A stretch of 64,000 nucleotides of DNA from Chaetoderma sp. LZ-2023a (taxonomy: Eukaryota > Mollusca > Caudofoveata > Chaetodermatida > Chaetodermatidae): positions 14,421,070-14,485,069 of the forward strand of contig CM067372.1 of NCBI GenBank assembly GCA_034401795.1, in the 5' to 3' direction. The position numbers and the translations under genes are program-made. Below are positions 12,081 to 23,066 of this stretch, piece by piece (the first letter of the stretch is position 1; every line of letters begins with the position of its first letter). The notes beneath the pieces are model-generated. The model made no database searches. It saw nothing but the letters and a program-made list of their open reading frames with translations, and was not told the origin of the DNA.

Positions 12081-12726
12081 AGTATGTACTCTAATGTGCA
12101 ATATGCAGTCAAAGTTAACAAGTACTCTAAAGTGCAATATGCAGTCAAAGTTAATGAGTACTCTAATGTGCAATATGAAGTCAAAGTTAACGAGCACTCT
12201 AATGCGCAATATGCAGTCAAAGTTGACAAGTACTCTAATGTGCAATATGCAGTCAAAGTTAACAAGTACTCTAATGTGCAATATGCAGTCAAGGTTAACG
12301 AGTACTCTAATGTGCAATATGCAGTCAAGATTAACGAGTACTCTAATGTGCAATATGCAGTCAAAGTTAACAAGTACTCTAATGTGCAATATGCAGTCAA
12401 AGTTAACAAGTACTCTAATGTGCAATATGCAGTCAAGGTTAACGAGTACTCTAATGTGCAATATGCAGTCAAAGTTAACAAGTACTATAATGTGCAAAAT
12501 GCAGTCAAAGTTAACAAGTACTCTAATGTGCAATATGCAGTCAAAGTTAACAAGTACTCTAATGTGCAATATGCAGTCAAGGTTAACGAGTACTCTAATG
12601 TGCAATATGCAGTCAAAGTTAACAAGTACTCTAATATGCAAAATGCGGTCAAAGTTAACAAGTACTCTAATGTGCAATATGCAGTCAATGTTAACGAGTA
12701 CTCTAATGTGCAATATGCAGCCAAAA
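12081..12726. repeat. 36-bp minisatellite, 18 copies
   Basis: Tandem unit of 36 bp containing GTACTCTAATGTGCAATATG and CAGTCAAAGTTAACAA. Successive TACTCTAA boxes (12086 to 12698) are spaced exactly 36 bp. The length is divisible by three, so 12-residue repeat frames are open in two plus-strand frames and on the minus strand (12027-12749, 12043-12846, 12066-12767). Unit-to-unit changes (AACAAG or AACGAG; AAAGTT or AAGGTT) do not favour silent sites in any one frame. I treat the frames as artefacts. Confidence 0.94.
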
Positions 12727-12777
12727 CTAGCAACAGTAATGACTTCTGATCTGTTGATGTTAAACAAAGTTGTGCAC

Positions 12778-13253
12778 TTCTATTCAATATTTTTCTTTGC
12801 GACTTACCTGCTCTTTTTGACAGTATCTGTGACCCTATCCATCTGACTAAAGCTTCTCTCAATTGCCTAATGTTTGCAGATGAGCTAGCAATATTGTCAA
12901 AAACTCGGAATGGTCTACACAAATACCTTAAACAAATCGAGTTTCTACTGCGACAGATGGAATCTAACTGGCAATCTAAACAAGGTTAAGATAATCGTAT
13001 TAATTAAAAGTGGCCATCTCATACTTTACCTACAAAGGTTTATTAATTGAGATTGTAAAAGCATATTGCTATCCTGATATTGTATTTACTCCACAGGTAA
13101 CTTCAGGGATGCCTGTGAAAGACTGGCTGAACTGAATAAGAACCCATTGTTCAAACCTAAATCTACTAATGTAAGATAAAATGTCTTAATAGCGTTTGAA
13201 CTGTTCCATTCTCTTATTCTACCAATATTGTCAAGATAATCATTTATAAGGTT
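12778..13253 (+). pseudogene. LINE (non-LTR retrotransposon) reverse transcriptase relic
   Basis: Translated by eye across several frames, this stretch shows the order typical of the palm and following region of non-LTR reverse transcriptases. An FLCDLPALFDS-like block is followed by NCLMFADELAILS at about 12862-12900, then a YCDRW block at about 12943-12960 in another frame. A GNFRDACERLAEL-like block lies near 13097 and an LFHSLILPIL-like block near 13200. The family signature is FADD with LLS; here the second aspartate reads glutamate (FADE). The copy has frame shifts and stops. It begins right after the 36-bp array, so its 5' part is missing or was replaced. No symbol is warranted. Confidence 0.6.
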
Positions 13254-14274
13254 AAATATACTGCTATCTTATTTAACTTGATAAATGTATATTTATGGTA
13301 AGACTTACATAAAGCTGTCGTTAGAGAGATTACCCGTACTGACTGACAATGGTGTGAATAAGAAGGCTGCATGGGAGCACACAGAATATTCAGACACATA
13401 AGCCCCGTGTAAGCAGCATATAGACTGAGTCTTCTTCTTGAACATCATCAGGGAATTGAATACCATGGACATCATCCTCAAGATGCCATTGGTTGACATA
13501 CAAACATAACCTCCTCAAGCATGTCAAGTGATAAATGCAGCCTGTTCTACAAATCAAACATTGAATAAAAAGGAATACAAGCCTGACGTTGACGAGCAAA
13601 GTCACTACATGTAAAACCAGGTGGAGAGAAGTTTAAACCGTATATTGGTCTATTCTAGGGGAATCGGTTTCTTTAAGAATTGGCGATCATGTAGCAGCTG
13701 ACAGATGAAGTTTGCTTGAAAGTCATCTTAAACAACAATGTATTTTAGACATGAGCCGCATGATGACCATTCAATCAATTGGTACGGGAATACATGTAGT
13801 AAAGATTGAAAGTGATAGTATTACAAATCTATTCTTGCACGTTGAAGCAAAATAAAGCCTACACTTTTTGCTTCATCAGTGCTGAAACAAGAGGAATAGA
13901 CGTTTGAGCGAAACTCAACATAAGCCCATAACACATTCCTGTTGGAAATATATCAAGGAGTTTTCAAATTCTCCAGCAGTTTTAAACATCTTTCCAGATA
14001 ATCTCAAGTTCTCTGGTGAGGACAGATTTTGCCGAAATCAATTCATGACACTGTGTCTATTCATCATATTATCCACTTAAAGCAAATACAGGTTTAAATT
14101 CAAAGCTCTATGAGATCAAACCATACAAGACAATTTTGAAATTGTAATTCTTTCAAGTGTTATATCTCTGACGAATATGGATGGATCTTGCCATTTGAAC
14201 AAAAACATGACATTTCATTTATTCAGAATATATCTGATGAAAGAAAATTTGCGAGTGTAAGTTCAAAAACTCTT
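13254..14274. other. Non-coding stretch, possible further transposon remains
   Basis: AT-rich. The 5' part of the hAT relic at 14275-14700 may lie here but I could not recognise motifs. The small frames 13305-13499 and 13390-13605 minus have no support. Confidence 0.4.
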
Positions 14275-14700
14275 CGGGACCTGGGCCAGGAAAGAATCAG
14301 ACAGATTCAGGTGGATAAAACTCAATTGACAATTTCATTACTGAGCGAGCAAAGTTCTGCATGAAGTCAAAACACGCTGCTGCCAGCATGCTAGATCATA
14401 GGTATAAATGAGTCACTGTGGTGAGCAAGTGGACAAGGCTTATGCTGGATAGATAGCATAGTAAAGATCTTGAAGACAGTTAAGATAAACTATTAGTACA
14501 GTCATGTTGACAACATATCTATTGGCTGTGGAAAGCAGAATTTGTATGTGTCTGCTACATGGTGGATGGGACTTGATGATTTAGAAGGGGTGTCACCCAT
14601 TGCTACACTTCCTCATTGGTCAGCATCTGCAGAGGGAAACTGGTAAAGAAACATTAGGTACAATCTGCATCTCATTGAAGTAAACAGACAGCTTATCCTC
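14275..14700 (+). pseudogene. hAT-type transposase C-terminal relic
   Basis: Two motifs on the plus strand suggest the end of a hAT-superfamily transposase. A block reading AAASMLDHRYK at about 14374-14406 resembles the conserved 'A..LDPRYK' motif. A block at 14556-14643 reads WWMGLDDLEG..., then SASAEGNW and a stop, resembling the dimerisation-domain start where an S-A-x-x-E-R-N-W/F-S motif is expected. Stops and frame changes separate the two. The element is dead, and its N-terminal part was not found. Assignment rests on short motifs only. Confidence 0.45.
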
Positions 14701-14984
14701 AGTAAATTTAGCTTGATTGGTATTCCTTTAATCTTTTAAATAGAATGTTTTATTCTAACTCTCATAAAGCTGTTAATAACCATGACAGTTTCAATACATG
14801 CACAGTTTATGAATCAAATTTTGTGTCTGAAATAAACGATGTAAAGCTGATATAAAATATTTAATCTGGTTGTAATTACATCAAAGTTGTAATACCATGT
14901 CATGAGTTCAAGTAAAAACATTATTAGAGTCTTGGTATAGTTATTTAGAGTTAGAAAAATAACGTCCCAAAATCCCCTGAAAAT

Positions 14985-15067
14985 TTCCAATATTCCCTGA
15001 AATTCCAGAAATTCCCGTGGAAATTTGCCAGCTTCAAAATTTCGGGGAATTCTGAAACCCTAACTAG
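14985..15067. repeat. Possible terminal region of a hAT-like element
   Basis: A run of related AATTCCC/GGAAATTT blocks ends in GGGGAATTCTGAAACCCTAA. The reverse complement starts TTAGGGTTTCAGAATTCCCC, a form seen at ends of some hAT-type elements. It lies about 400 bp downstream of the transposase relic, which fits a 3' end. I did not find the matching left end. Confidence 0.35.
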
Positions 15068-15580
15068 GAGTTAACAGGAAAACTACAAAATCTCACTGTG
15101 AGTCTGCCATAAGAATAACTCTTCTCCCAAGCAGCGAAGTTCTGGATGAGGTCATGTGGCATTGACTCCGGGACAAAAGCTCATCATGCGTATATGCAGT
15201 CTATATGAGTAGAAGTATTTCACTGAATGCTTTTTCCAGCTTCGAATTCCACAGGTTAGCAATACAACCAAAACTTCACAGCTCAAGCCGGCAGTACATA
15301 GACGAACATGGAACACGTCTCTGTTTAAATGAATCAATCTTCTGATGGACGCAATTTGAATAACTTGACGAATCAGTCTAGCGCTGACTAAATCTCTGAG
15401 GATTACTGCCAAACATGACATGAAGACAAATGTTATTTTTATAGGACATTTGTATGAGGTAAAGATTGATACAATTGATGGATTTATCCAGAAAGCACAT
15501 AACACATTGGCGGGCAGACATCGCCAAGTATACTAATATGAAACATACATGAGCGAGATATGAAGATGAAGAAAGACAAC
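15068..15580. other. Non-coding stretch, nothing recognised
   Basis: The overlapping minus-strand frames 15152-15505 and 15378-15659 continue into the adjacent microsatellite and have no domain. Confidence 0.5.
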
Positions 15581-15660
15581 GAGAGAGAGAGAGAGAGAGG
15601 GGGAGAGAGAGAGAGAGAGAGCGAGAGGGAGGGAGGGAGGGAAGGAGGGAGGCAAGCAAG

Positions 15661-15717
<57 letters not shown>

Positions 15718-15760
15718 AGGGAGGGAGGGAGAGGGAGGGATGGAGGGAGGAGGAAGGGAT
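15581..15760. repeat. Compound microsatellite: (GA)n, (GGGA)n, (GGCA)n, (GGGA)n
   Basis: Purine-rich compound repeat. GA at 15581-15626, GGGA-like to about 15650, about 15 GGCA units at 15653-15716, then GGGA-like units. Explains the overlapping low-complexity frames on both strands. Confidence 0.93.
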
Positions 15761-16009
15761 TGTGGGCGAAAGGGAGAGCGATGGAAGTAGTGAGGTAGGT
15801 GAGGGGTGGTGGGGTGGTGTGGGGGCCTGGGTGGGTGTGAGGGAGAAAGCAGAAGTTGAGAGAGATTATCAGTTAATAACTGCCAGACCTTCACTTAGAT
15901 ATTTTACCGAAAAATGAAATATGTCAGCTACATGATAATGGGCAATAGGCAGAATATAACCTTAATTTCGTGAATCTAGACACCAGATGCGGCGGGAGTC
16001 CGCCCCTTT

Positions 16010-16256
16010 AGTGTTGATGGACAATTCCGCATCCCTCAGACACCTACCCCACTACCGCAAACTGACCATTCCACATCCCTCAGACACCTTCCCCACTACC
16101 GCAAACTGACCATTCCGCATCCAGCAGACACTTTTCCTCGCATGCAGATTAACAATTCCATGTCCACTAGGTACCGGTCCCACGATTACAGGCTGATAAG
16201 ACAACATCCACTAGACATATTCCCACGACACGGGCAACCAATTGCACATCCACCAG
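16010..16256. repeat. Degenerate tandem repeat, unit about 44 bp, about five to six copies
   Basis: Recurrent ACCATTCC(G/A)CATCC...CAGACACC(T/...)...CCCACTACCGCAAACTG blocks at 16021, 16065, 16109 and 16152 are spaced 43-44 bp. More diverged versions follow to about 16250, just before the assembly gap. Confidence 0.7.
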
Positions 16257-16371
16257 ACTGCAGAAGACTCAAATTTGAGCTTGCTATCATGGAGAATATC
16301 CCATATGTAATGAACAGCGAGAAACGAACTACAATAATGTATTGCTTCCGCTTTTAACACACGTGTCATGC

Positions 16372-16871
16372 NNNNNNNNNNNNNNNNNNNNNNNNNNNNN
16401 NNNNNNNNNNNNNNNNNNNNNNNNNNNNNNNNNNNNNNNNNNNNNNNNNNNNNNNNNNNNNNNNNNNNNNNNNNNNNNNNNNNNNNNNNNNNNNNNNNNN
16501 NNNNNNNNNNNNNNNNNNNNNNNNNNNNNNNNNNNNNNNNNNNNNNNNNNNNNNNNNNNNNNNNNNNNNNNNNNNNNNNNNNNNNNNNNNNNNNNNNNNN
16601 NNNNNNNNNNNNNNNNNNNNNNNNNNNNNNNNNNNNNNNNNNNNNNNNNNNNNNNNNNNNNNNNNNNNNNNNNNNNNNNNNNNNNNNNNNNNNNNNNNNN
16701 NNNNNNNNNNNNNNNNNNNNNNNNNNNNNNNNNNNNNNNNNNNNNNNNNNNNNNNNNNNNNNNNNNNNNNNNNNNNNNNNNNNNNNNNNNNNNNNNNNNN
16801 NNNNNNNNNNNNNNNNNNNNNNNNNNNNNNNNNNNNNNNNNNNNNNNNNNNNNNNNNNNNNNNNNNNNNNN
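16372..16871. other. Assembly gap of exactly 500 N
   Basis: A run of N from 16372 to 16871. Left flank TAACACACGTGTCATG (to 16370) and right flank CATGACACGTGTGTTA (from 16872) are exact reverse complements over 16 bases, so the gap sits at the centre of an inverted repeat. The round size suggests a placeholder or an estimated gap. The frames reported across it are meaningless. Confidence 0.99.
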
Positions 16872-16899
16872 CATGACACGTGTGTTAGTAATGTGTAGG

Positions 16900-17082
16900 C
16901 CGTGTTCTCATTTGAGAGTTAATCGGGAATAACGCCATACCACAGTATTGCGTTACGCCAGTTAAAATCTCCAGTGAGAACACATCGTCCTATTGCACGA
17001 TCCTCGCCGTCCCACTACGTTCCCGTATCGAACAGCGTAGCTATGTGAGTGGGCGTATGTTAGTACGATGGTGAGAACACGG
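16900..17082. mobile_element. Short inverted-repeat element (MITE-like)
   Basis: Bounded by CCGTGTTCTCA (16900-16910) and TGAGAACACGG (17072-17082), an exact 11-bp inverted terminal repeat. The left end is homologous to the reverse complement of the 46-bp minisatellite unit at 7388-8166. The internal part CGTCCTATTGCACGATC... resembles 26046-26130. No coding sequence. Confidence 0.65.
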
Positions 17083-17087
17083 ACTTA

Positions 17088-17160
17088 GTTAGATGCCATA
17101 GGCAACAACATCAGCCCGGTCAAATTAGTTTCAAAATATTCAACAATTTACCAGTATAAT
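17088..17160. repeat. Half of the family A hairpin core
   Basis: ATGCCATAGGCAACAACATC, then GTCAAATTAGTTTCAAAATA and TTCAACAATTTACC, match the right arm of the family A inverted repeat. The left arm is absent here. Confidence 0.7.
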
Positions 17161-17342
17161 TTATTTCATTTCATTATTTATTTCATTAGCGTTGTGCATA
17201 ATGCTCTGGTTAGCCCCTCCAAATGTCTGGATTGACACCCAGTGGGTTACACCCCTGCGCCACGTTGAGGTCGAGCATATTGTCTTAAACAGGGGTATAA
17301 TTAGTATAATTACCTTGAAGAGAGAATGCGTTTGCGATAAAA

Positions 17343-17422
<80 letters not shown>

Positions 17423-17455
17423 GTGCGTGGGTATGTGTGCGTGGGTATGTGTGCG
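17343..17455. repeat. (TGTC)n microsatellite with GTGTGCGTGGGTAT tail
   Basis: About 20 consecutive TGTC tetramers to 17422, followed by two GTGTGCGTGGGTAT repeats. Confidence 0.96.
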
Positions 17456-17685
17456 AAATGTGCGATGCGTAAATGTATGCGTTTGTTCGTGTCTATGTGA
17501 GTGTGGTGACGATTGGATTTGTTTAACTAGGAATGTAGGTGAAAAGCAAATAAATTATCATAATGCTATTCTTAATATGATTCATGCAGCAATTTTAGTA
17601 TTTTTTCTGTATTTGTACAAACATGTAGTGTATGTTGTTTTATAATATTGTACATAGTGTATTGTAGCACGGATCGACCGGGTCT

Positions 17686-17720
17686 TGGTGGGGGTGGGGG
17701 TGGGGGTGTGGGGGTGGGGT
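17686..17720. repeat. G-rich (GGGGGT)n run
   Basis: Five runs of four or five G separated by T or TGT. Such a strand could form a G-quadruplex. Confidence 0.8.
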
Positions 17721-19370
17721 CGACCAGTCAGGAGCTGCCCAAGCATGCACGGGATCCTGACTGAATAACTGGAGCACCGAAGACGGAATTCAGCAGCATC
17801 TCGGCACGTCACAACTTCCAGTTCAGCTCGGACCACAGCAGTTTTCGGCACACCGCGCCGTGAATTAGATCATCATAGTGTAATCTGTTCTTGTTTAATT
17901 AATAACTAAATAGGAACTATTTAACGGTGGACCTTAAGGTCCAGATATGTAATTCTACATGACGTAGAGCCAGCGATGTTCCTCGGTGGATAACTCACCG
18001 GATCTGCCAGCCACGCCGAAAAGTGGATATTCAGCCACCACACTGCATGTCGTGTGTGATAGTTTAACGTTTTGACCGCAGCTAAGTAAACTTTGCTCGG
18101 TGCGCCACAATAGCTTCTTCTTCTTCTTCTTTTCGATCGCTGGTATCACACTTGGAGAGCCGTTCTAGCCACAATAGCTATTTGACGCACCCCGCACCGT
18201 TAAGCTTAAATAAGTATATCTTAGTTACAACTGTATCAATAACCCTCTCTGTTAATGGCTTATCTTAACTTTACAACTCACCGTTGTTATAACGGGAACT
18301 TTCATATCCACAGTATTATTATGTAGAACTTACTAGTTATTCAGTAAACTTTATTTAAAACTGTGTTATACTGTCCTGAGACCGTACCGCTACCGTCCTG
18401 GAACAACATACTGGAACTCTATCTTGCGGAGCATCAGCATGCGGAGACAACACCCAGCTAGCTTCCAGACAACGTGTCGACTCACGTTACGGTTCTAGTG
18501 ACGTCTCAATTTCAGTAACATACTAGCCCGCAATTAAGAATGGCTACTGGGTATTCAAGTAACTATACATGATATATCTTTAATTACATATTTAATTATT
18601 CATTAGTTACTCGTTTAATTATTCTTTAATTACCGTATTTTCCTCTGTAAAGGTATCGATGACCAATAAGCACCTTCCCGGTCTTAGGACTGCAATTTAT
18701 AAGTTCTTTATTATTACTGTTCATATTTATCCTTGTTTACTGTAAGGTGTTTTACTAACCGCATACTGTCACCATTCTGTATTTGGTTAGTTAGGTATGT
18801 GGCAAGTAGCCATCAGTTTATATGTTTTGTTTATTTATATATATATGTTGCTGTCTAGTATTTCCTAAATGCACTGCGGTCCTAAGTTTTCTATAAATAA
18901 TGCATCACCTTTTCCCGCGACCGTCATGTTTCACTAACGTCGCTGTCCGCGCTATTAACTCTGTTTAGCCCGGCGTGCTACCGACTAAACCTTTCTATTC
19001 AGCTCTATAGGATAGGTTTAATATAATATGATTAGAGACAATTTCTTCGTTAGGAGACATATAGTGTACGCCTCTTTTCCGGTCGTTAGGGTAATCTATC
19101 CCCGTGCACCGGCAAGGTTGTGTAAAATTGGCCAATATACCTATAGGGCCTCATATTTATAGAGTTATTGTCTTTCTTCATGTTCCACTAAGCCTTATGG
19201 CTTCTTAATTGTTTGGATGTCCCTATCCGCACCGTGGACCGATCCGACCATGGGAAACTATTGGAGGTTTCCGAGCGTGATGGCAAAGGTGCGGTGTTAC
19301 ATACACCTCCCCTGTATCTTAGGATACTCGTTAGTTAGTGTCATTGCCAACGTAGGAAGCACTGCGAAAA
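17721..19370. other. Non-coding stretch, nothing recognised
   Basis: More balanced in base composition than its surroundings, with a short TTC run at 18115-18133. I found no open frame longer than about 60 codons and no RT, transposase or RNA gene signature. Confidence 0.5.

Positions 19371-19437
<67 letters not shown>
19371..19437. repeat. (ATT)n microsatellite
   Basis: About 22 ATT triplets. Confidence 0.97.
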
Positions 19438-21170
19438 TCTCTTTATGTCTTTTAGGATATATCTCCTGCACTGCAGTGCATATTTGGGCAACTTGGATAT
19501 AAACCTAATGTTAGGTCAATAACTTAGCTCCATAAGAGGTGGTGACGGACGAGATGCGCATCTCCACCGAATTCTGTACAAATGTCTGGGCAAGATATTG
19601 GAATCTATCACGCCCTTGCGGGAAGGACATTTACGATGGACATCCGTCTCTCTAATCCCGACTGTAACGACAGGTCAATTGGAATAATCTGCTTGTGTAA
19701 GGAGGTAACCATCGTCCTGTGATGTTTTAAGTCGTTACGGAGCAAGGCACCCGGAGCCTCACCGAGTTCAGATGTCTTGCAATGTAACATGCATGCTCAC
19801 CGTATCCAATGATAGGTAGGGTTCCCCGCCATTTGCGGCCTAAAATAGTTTGTGTCTCTAAAACCTAAATGGTAGGTAAGGCATCGAAGAAGGCCCACAT
19901 AAATAAAAGCGGCACCTACTAATTCACTATCTTGGAACTACAAAGACGGTGACTTGGGAATCCTGCGGGAGTCGCTCGTCTCGTCTTCACATAAAACAGC
20001 ACGCAACATTTTAGTTATAGTTTCACTAGGATGGTCTTTTCTTTACAGCACCTTTGGTTGAATACAGAGTGCCCCTTTTTGGTCCTCTCTGTCCCTCCGC
20101 TTCTGCGGTGGCTGCATTTGCCTGTGACGGAGGCCCGTGCGAGGCACTTGCCTCTCGCAAGGATCCGCGCGATACTACTACTTCTCACCCAAAAAGACAC
20201 AACATGAGAAGTAATGCCCGCGTGAGGCACAACGCCTCTCGCCACTCAGGATTTTCTTTTCTTTCCTTTTCATTTTCAGCATAGAGGTATACTAGCTTAT
20301 ATTAAGTTAATTAGTGATATCGTATGCGAGAGCCTCTTTACAGGGGTACCTCTGCGGACGTGCGAGTCTGTGTGGTACCTCCGGTGATTCCATGTTTAAA
20401 GGTTCATCAGGCTGTCTCTATGTTATGTATTATTTAAATATCATTGTACCATACAAACTTATACGGTTTGTTTAAATATATTTAATTACTTTTGGTTACT
20501 TTAGGTCACCCTTCAAAATCTTGTAAGTCCATAGATCAAGAAATTGTTATGGACAGGCATACCGGTGACACAAATTCATGGGCTGACACTGTACAATTTA
20601 ATGTTAGCGGCGATGGTCGCACGGCCCCACCGGAACGATTGAGTTTCACCGGCCTTAGGGGCCGGTCTTTGTTTCATGCTGGTCAGCGTCGTTCAGAGTC
20701 TGTAACCCTGAGACCGGGAGCTAACCTGCATCACCGTTCGTCGTGCACAAGTGGCGCGGCGTACGCCTCAGAGCGATCCGACGCGACCCGGCGAGCTACA
20801 GTATATATGTTTGAGGGCCTCGTTAGCATCAGGCAACTGACGATTTACCATCGTGAAATACAAATCGTATCTTAGATGACCAATATTTATATATTCCAGA
20901 CTTTTGAACGCCTTGTCAGATTTTAACATCCATTACATCATATAAATTCCGAAGTCAAGAATTAATTGCTAATATCATTTACATATACTCCCTTGAAATA
21001 TGTGCCCGCATCTATTAGCATCGCGCCATGTAAATTGTGAATTTTACCGACTTAATTTAGAGATACTTGGCCCGCGTTTTGGTGACTGATGCAGTCAGTG
21101 AATTCACTGACTTGGATCGTGCCTGGTTCCCTGGCTTATATAAGAAAGAGGAAGGGTACAGGACACCAAT
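19438..21170. other. Stretch without recognised genes; one unassigned open frame
   Basis: A CpG-containing block at 20050-20280 and 20600-20800 has higher GC than its surroundings. An open frame at 20492-20875 plus (127 codons) begins with ATGGTAACATTAG-like context? The start has no supporting signal; the product is Arg/Ser-rich and matches no family I know. It could be chance, an exon, or a transposon remnant. I do not call it a gene. Confidence 0.4.
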
Positions 21171-21288
21171 CAACACACACGCACGCACGCACGGACGCAC
21201 GCACGCACGGACGCACGCACGCACGCGTGCGCACGCACGCACGCACGCACGCGCGCGCGCGCACGCACGCACGTACACACACACTCAA
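21171..21288. repeat. (ACGC)n microsatellite with CG core
   Basis: ACGC/ACGG tetramers with an alternating CGCGCGCGCGCG stretch near 21250-21261. The alternating purine-pyrimidine order favours Z-DNA. Confidence 0.95.
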
Positions 21289-21367
21289 GCCCTAGGATGA
21301 CAAGATGGTTGAACAGATGATTGGAAGCTGAACATAGCTCACCCACCCACCCCTTTCACGTTACTGT

Positions 21368-21500
21368 GTTTAACCCTTAATGACTAAATTTGGTCAAGAA
21401 AATCGAAATATTCCCTTATTGAATGGCCAGTTACAGGCTAAGAGAAGACTATTTTGTGAAAATTTACCACTGGAATGGCCGCCCAATTATAATCATTCCA
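21368..21500. mobile_element. Family B element, partial copy
   Basis: Begins GTTTAACCCTTAATGACTAA, then GGTCAAGAAAATCGAAATAT and AAGAGAAGACTATTTTGTGA. It matches the left half of 31694-31937 and stops just past the centre (CCACTGGAATGGCC). Confidence 0.7.
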
Positions 21501-21708
21501 TGTGTGCATGAAATTGCTTCAAATGAGAATATCTGAATTAATAGACTGAATATGATGAAACAGTACGTCTGCCTTGACAAGCCTGTGACGGGTTGCCTAA
21601 GCAAGACACTTTGGACAGTCCTCAAAGTTTTACTAGCAGAACCAGAAAATGTTTGTTAAGGGGTGTGGTAAGTGGGGTGCAAGCCTTGTCATGGCGCAAG
21701 CTTTATTT

Positions 21709-21835
21709 AGGTGGCGGCGGGGGAAGGGTGGGTGGGTGGGGGTCGGGGGGGGGGTCGTCCGTGGGCCACCCCGGTAAAGCTTGAAAAATTAGATGCCCTA
21801 AGAAGTGAAAAGCCATTTCCTGCACTCTGCGTGAT
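21709..21835. repeat. Family D G-rich dispersed repeat, copy 1
   Basis: A run of G (GGTGGGTGGGGGTCGGGG...) is followed by CACCCCGGTAAAGCTTGAAA and then TTAGATGCCC and TTTCCTGCACTCT. The same order occurs at 31156-31240 (G run, CCCCGGAAATTTTTGAAAAT, TTCCTGCACTTTT). Confidence 0.6.
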
Positions 21836-22968
21836 AGACAGCATCCTTATTTTGCTTTCTAAACAAAATAACTATATGCAATATCTTCATGGACATAATT
21901 ATGGGGTGGGGGCAAGTGGGGTGGGGTGGGGGTGGGGTCTTGCTCCCACCTCCCAGGTGGCGCCGCCACTGGTATGCGTACCATTAAGTTACCAATAAGG
22001 TAGTAGCTTTGCTTCCATTAAATTGCACGGAGAATCCTTACCCCACCCCTACCCAATCCACCCTTTATAGATGGCGCCTAGGCGACCACCTAGTTCGCCT
22101 AGTGGTTGCTCTGGACCTGGATGGTGATGGTGGAGGTGGTATTGGATTAGATCCTGTATCTATGTGCCTCTGCAATATCAATACGTACATACACAGATTT
22201 CTACTCAAGAACTGAAACTTCGTGTTGTATCAAGGTCGTGGTTAGGGTGTGGTCCGGAGACTTAGGTCTTTTTCAATGGGTCGTAATATGGAGCAATAAT
22301 ATTTATTTCTATCCATTTCTCCTGAAAATAATATACTTTGATTTCAATGATGCGTTGGACACCAACTTTCTTCCCAATAATGATGACGTCTTTAACGCAC
22401 TCATTCTGCCTGCTGCACCGTCAGATGACATCTGAAGAAATTGAAACGGTCCAACTCTTCAGAAACAACTTCAGACCTGAGACTTCAGATATCTGTCTAC
22501 TTGCCTGTCTCATCTGTGGCTGAGGTCAGAAACCTCGCCACTGTACTTGGTTTATGTCTTGAGCTGCTGTCAATTAATATCATATCTTTGCATGTTTCGT
22601 CTTCTAGTTCATTAATCATTGTATTTATGATTGGCAGCGATATGGCTTCTTGTGACGTCATATCCGCTTATCAGACATGCTTTCTCTCATACCGAGTGGA
22701 ATGCTCACTAAATAAGGAATTATCATGTATTAGTGCACGTTATATTGTCAATCAAAGCGCCATTCCAAGACATTATTTGTGCATAAGATAGTGATCATGA
22801 TAAACTAGAGGTATAAATAGAATATCCATTCTTAAACTCGCATTGCCATCCAATTATTACTAAAATTGTTCTCAAAGTTAATGTACGAGACATCATGCGC
22901 TGTAAATAATTGTTATTTTAGTTCTTGCATTTGACGAAAGACTCTCCGCATGGGGGATACTTATTTTA
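21836..22968. other. Non-coding stretch with G-rich run and an isolated conserved-looking motif
   Basis: A GGGGT-rich run at 21902-21944 is followed by CAGGTGGCGCCGCCACTGGT. ATGGCGCCTAGGCGACCACC at 22071 resembles a motif near 50285 (GGCGCCCTGAGCGACCGCCC). The frame 22441-22791 plus is unassigned. Confidence 0.45.
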
Positions 22969-23066
22969 ATGTCAAACGATGTCTGTGGTCACTAGGACGA
23001 ATGTTAAAAGATGTCTGTGGTCACTAGGACGAATGTCAAAAGATGTCTGTGGTCACTAGGACGAGC
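22969..23066. repeat. 32-bp tandem repeat, three copies
   Basis: Three adjacent units of GATGTCTGTGGTCACTAGGA plus flanking bases, almost identical. Confidence 0.93.

Noticed and set aside
16211-16932. Open frames across 16372-16871
   Set aside because: They consist of N and carry no information.
20492-20875. 127-codon open frame as a host gene
   Set aside because: No domain, no convincing start or splice context, and composition compatible with chance in a GC-richer block.
17721-20900. A second LTR or DIRS-type element in this stretch
   Set aside because: I found neither direct nor inverted long repeats, nor RT or recombinase motifs, in any frame.
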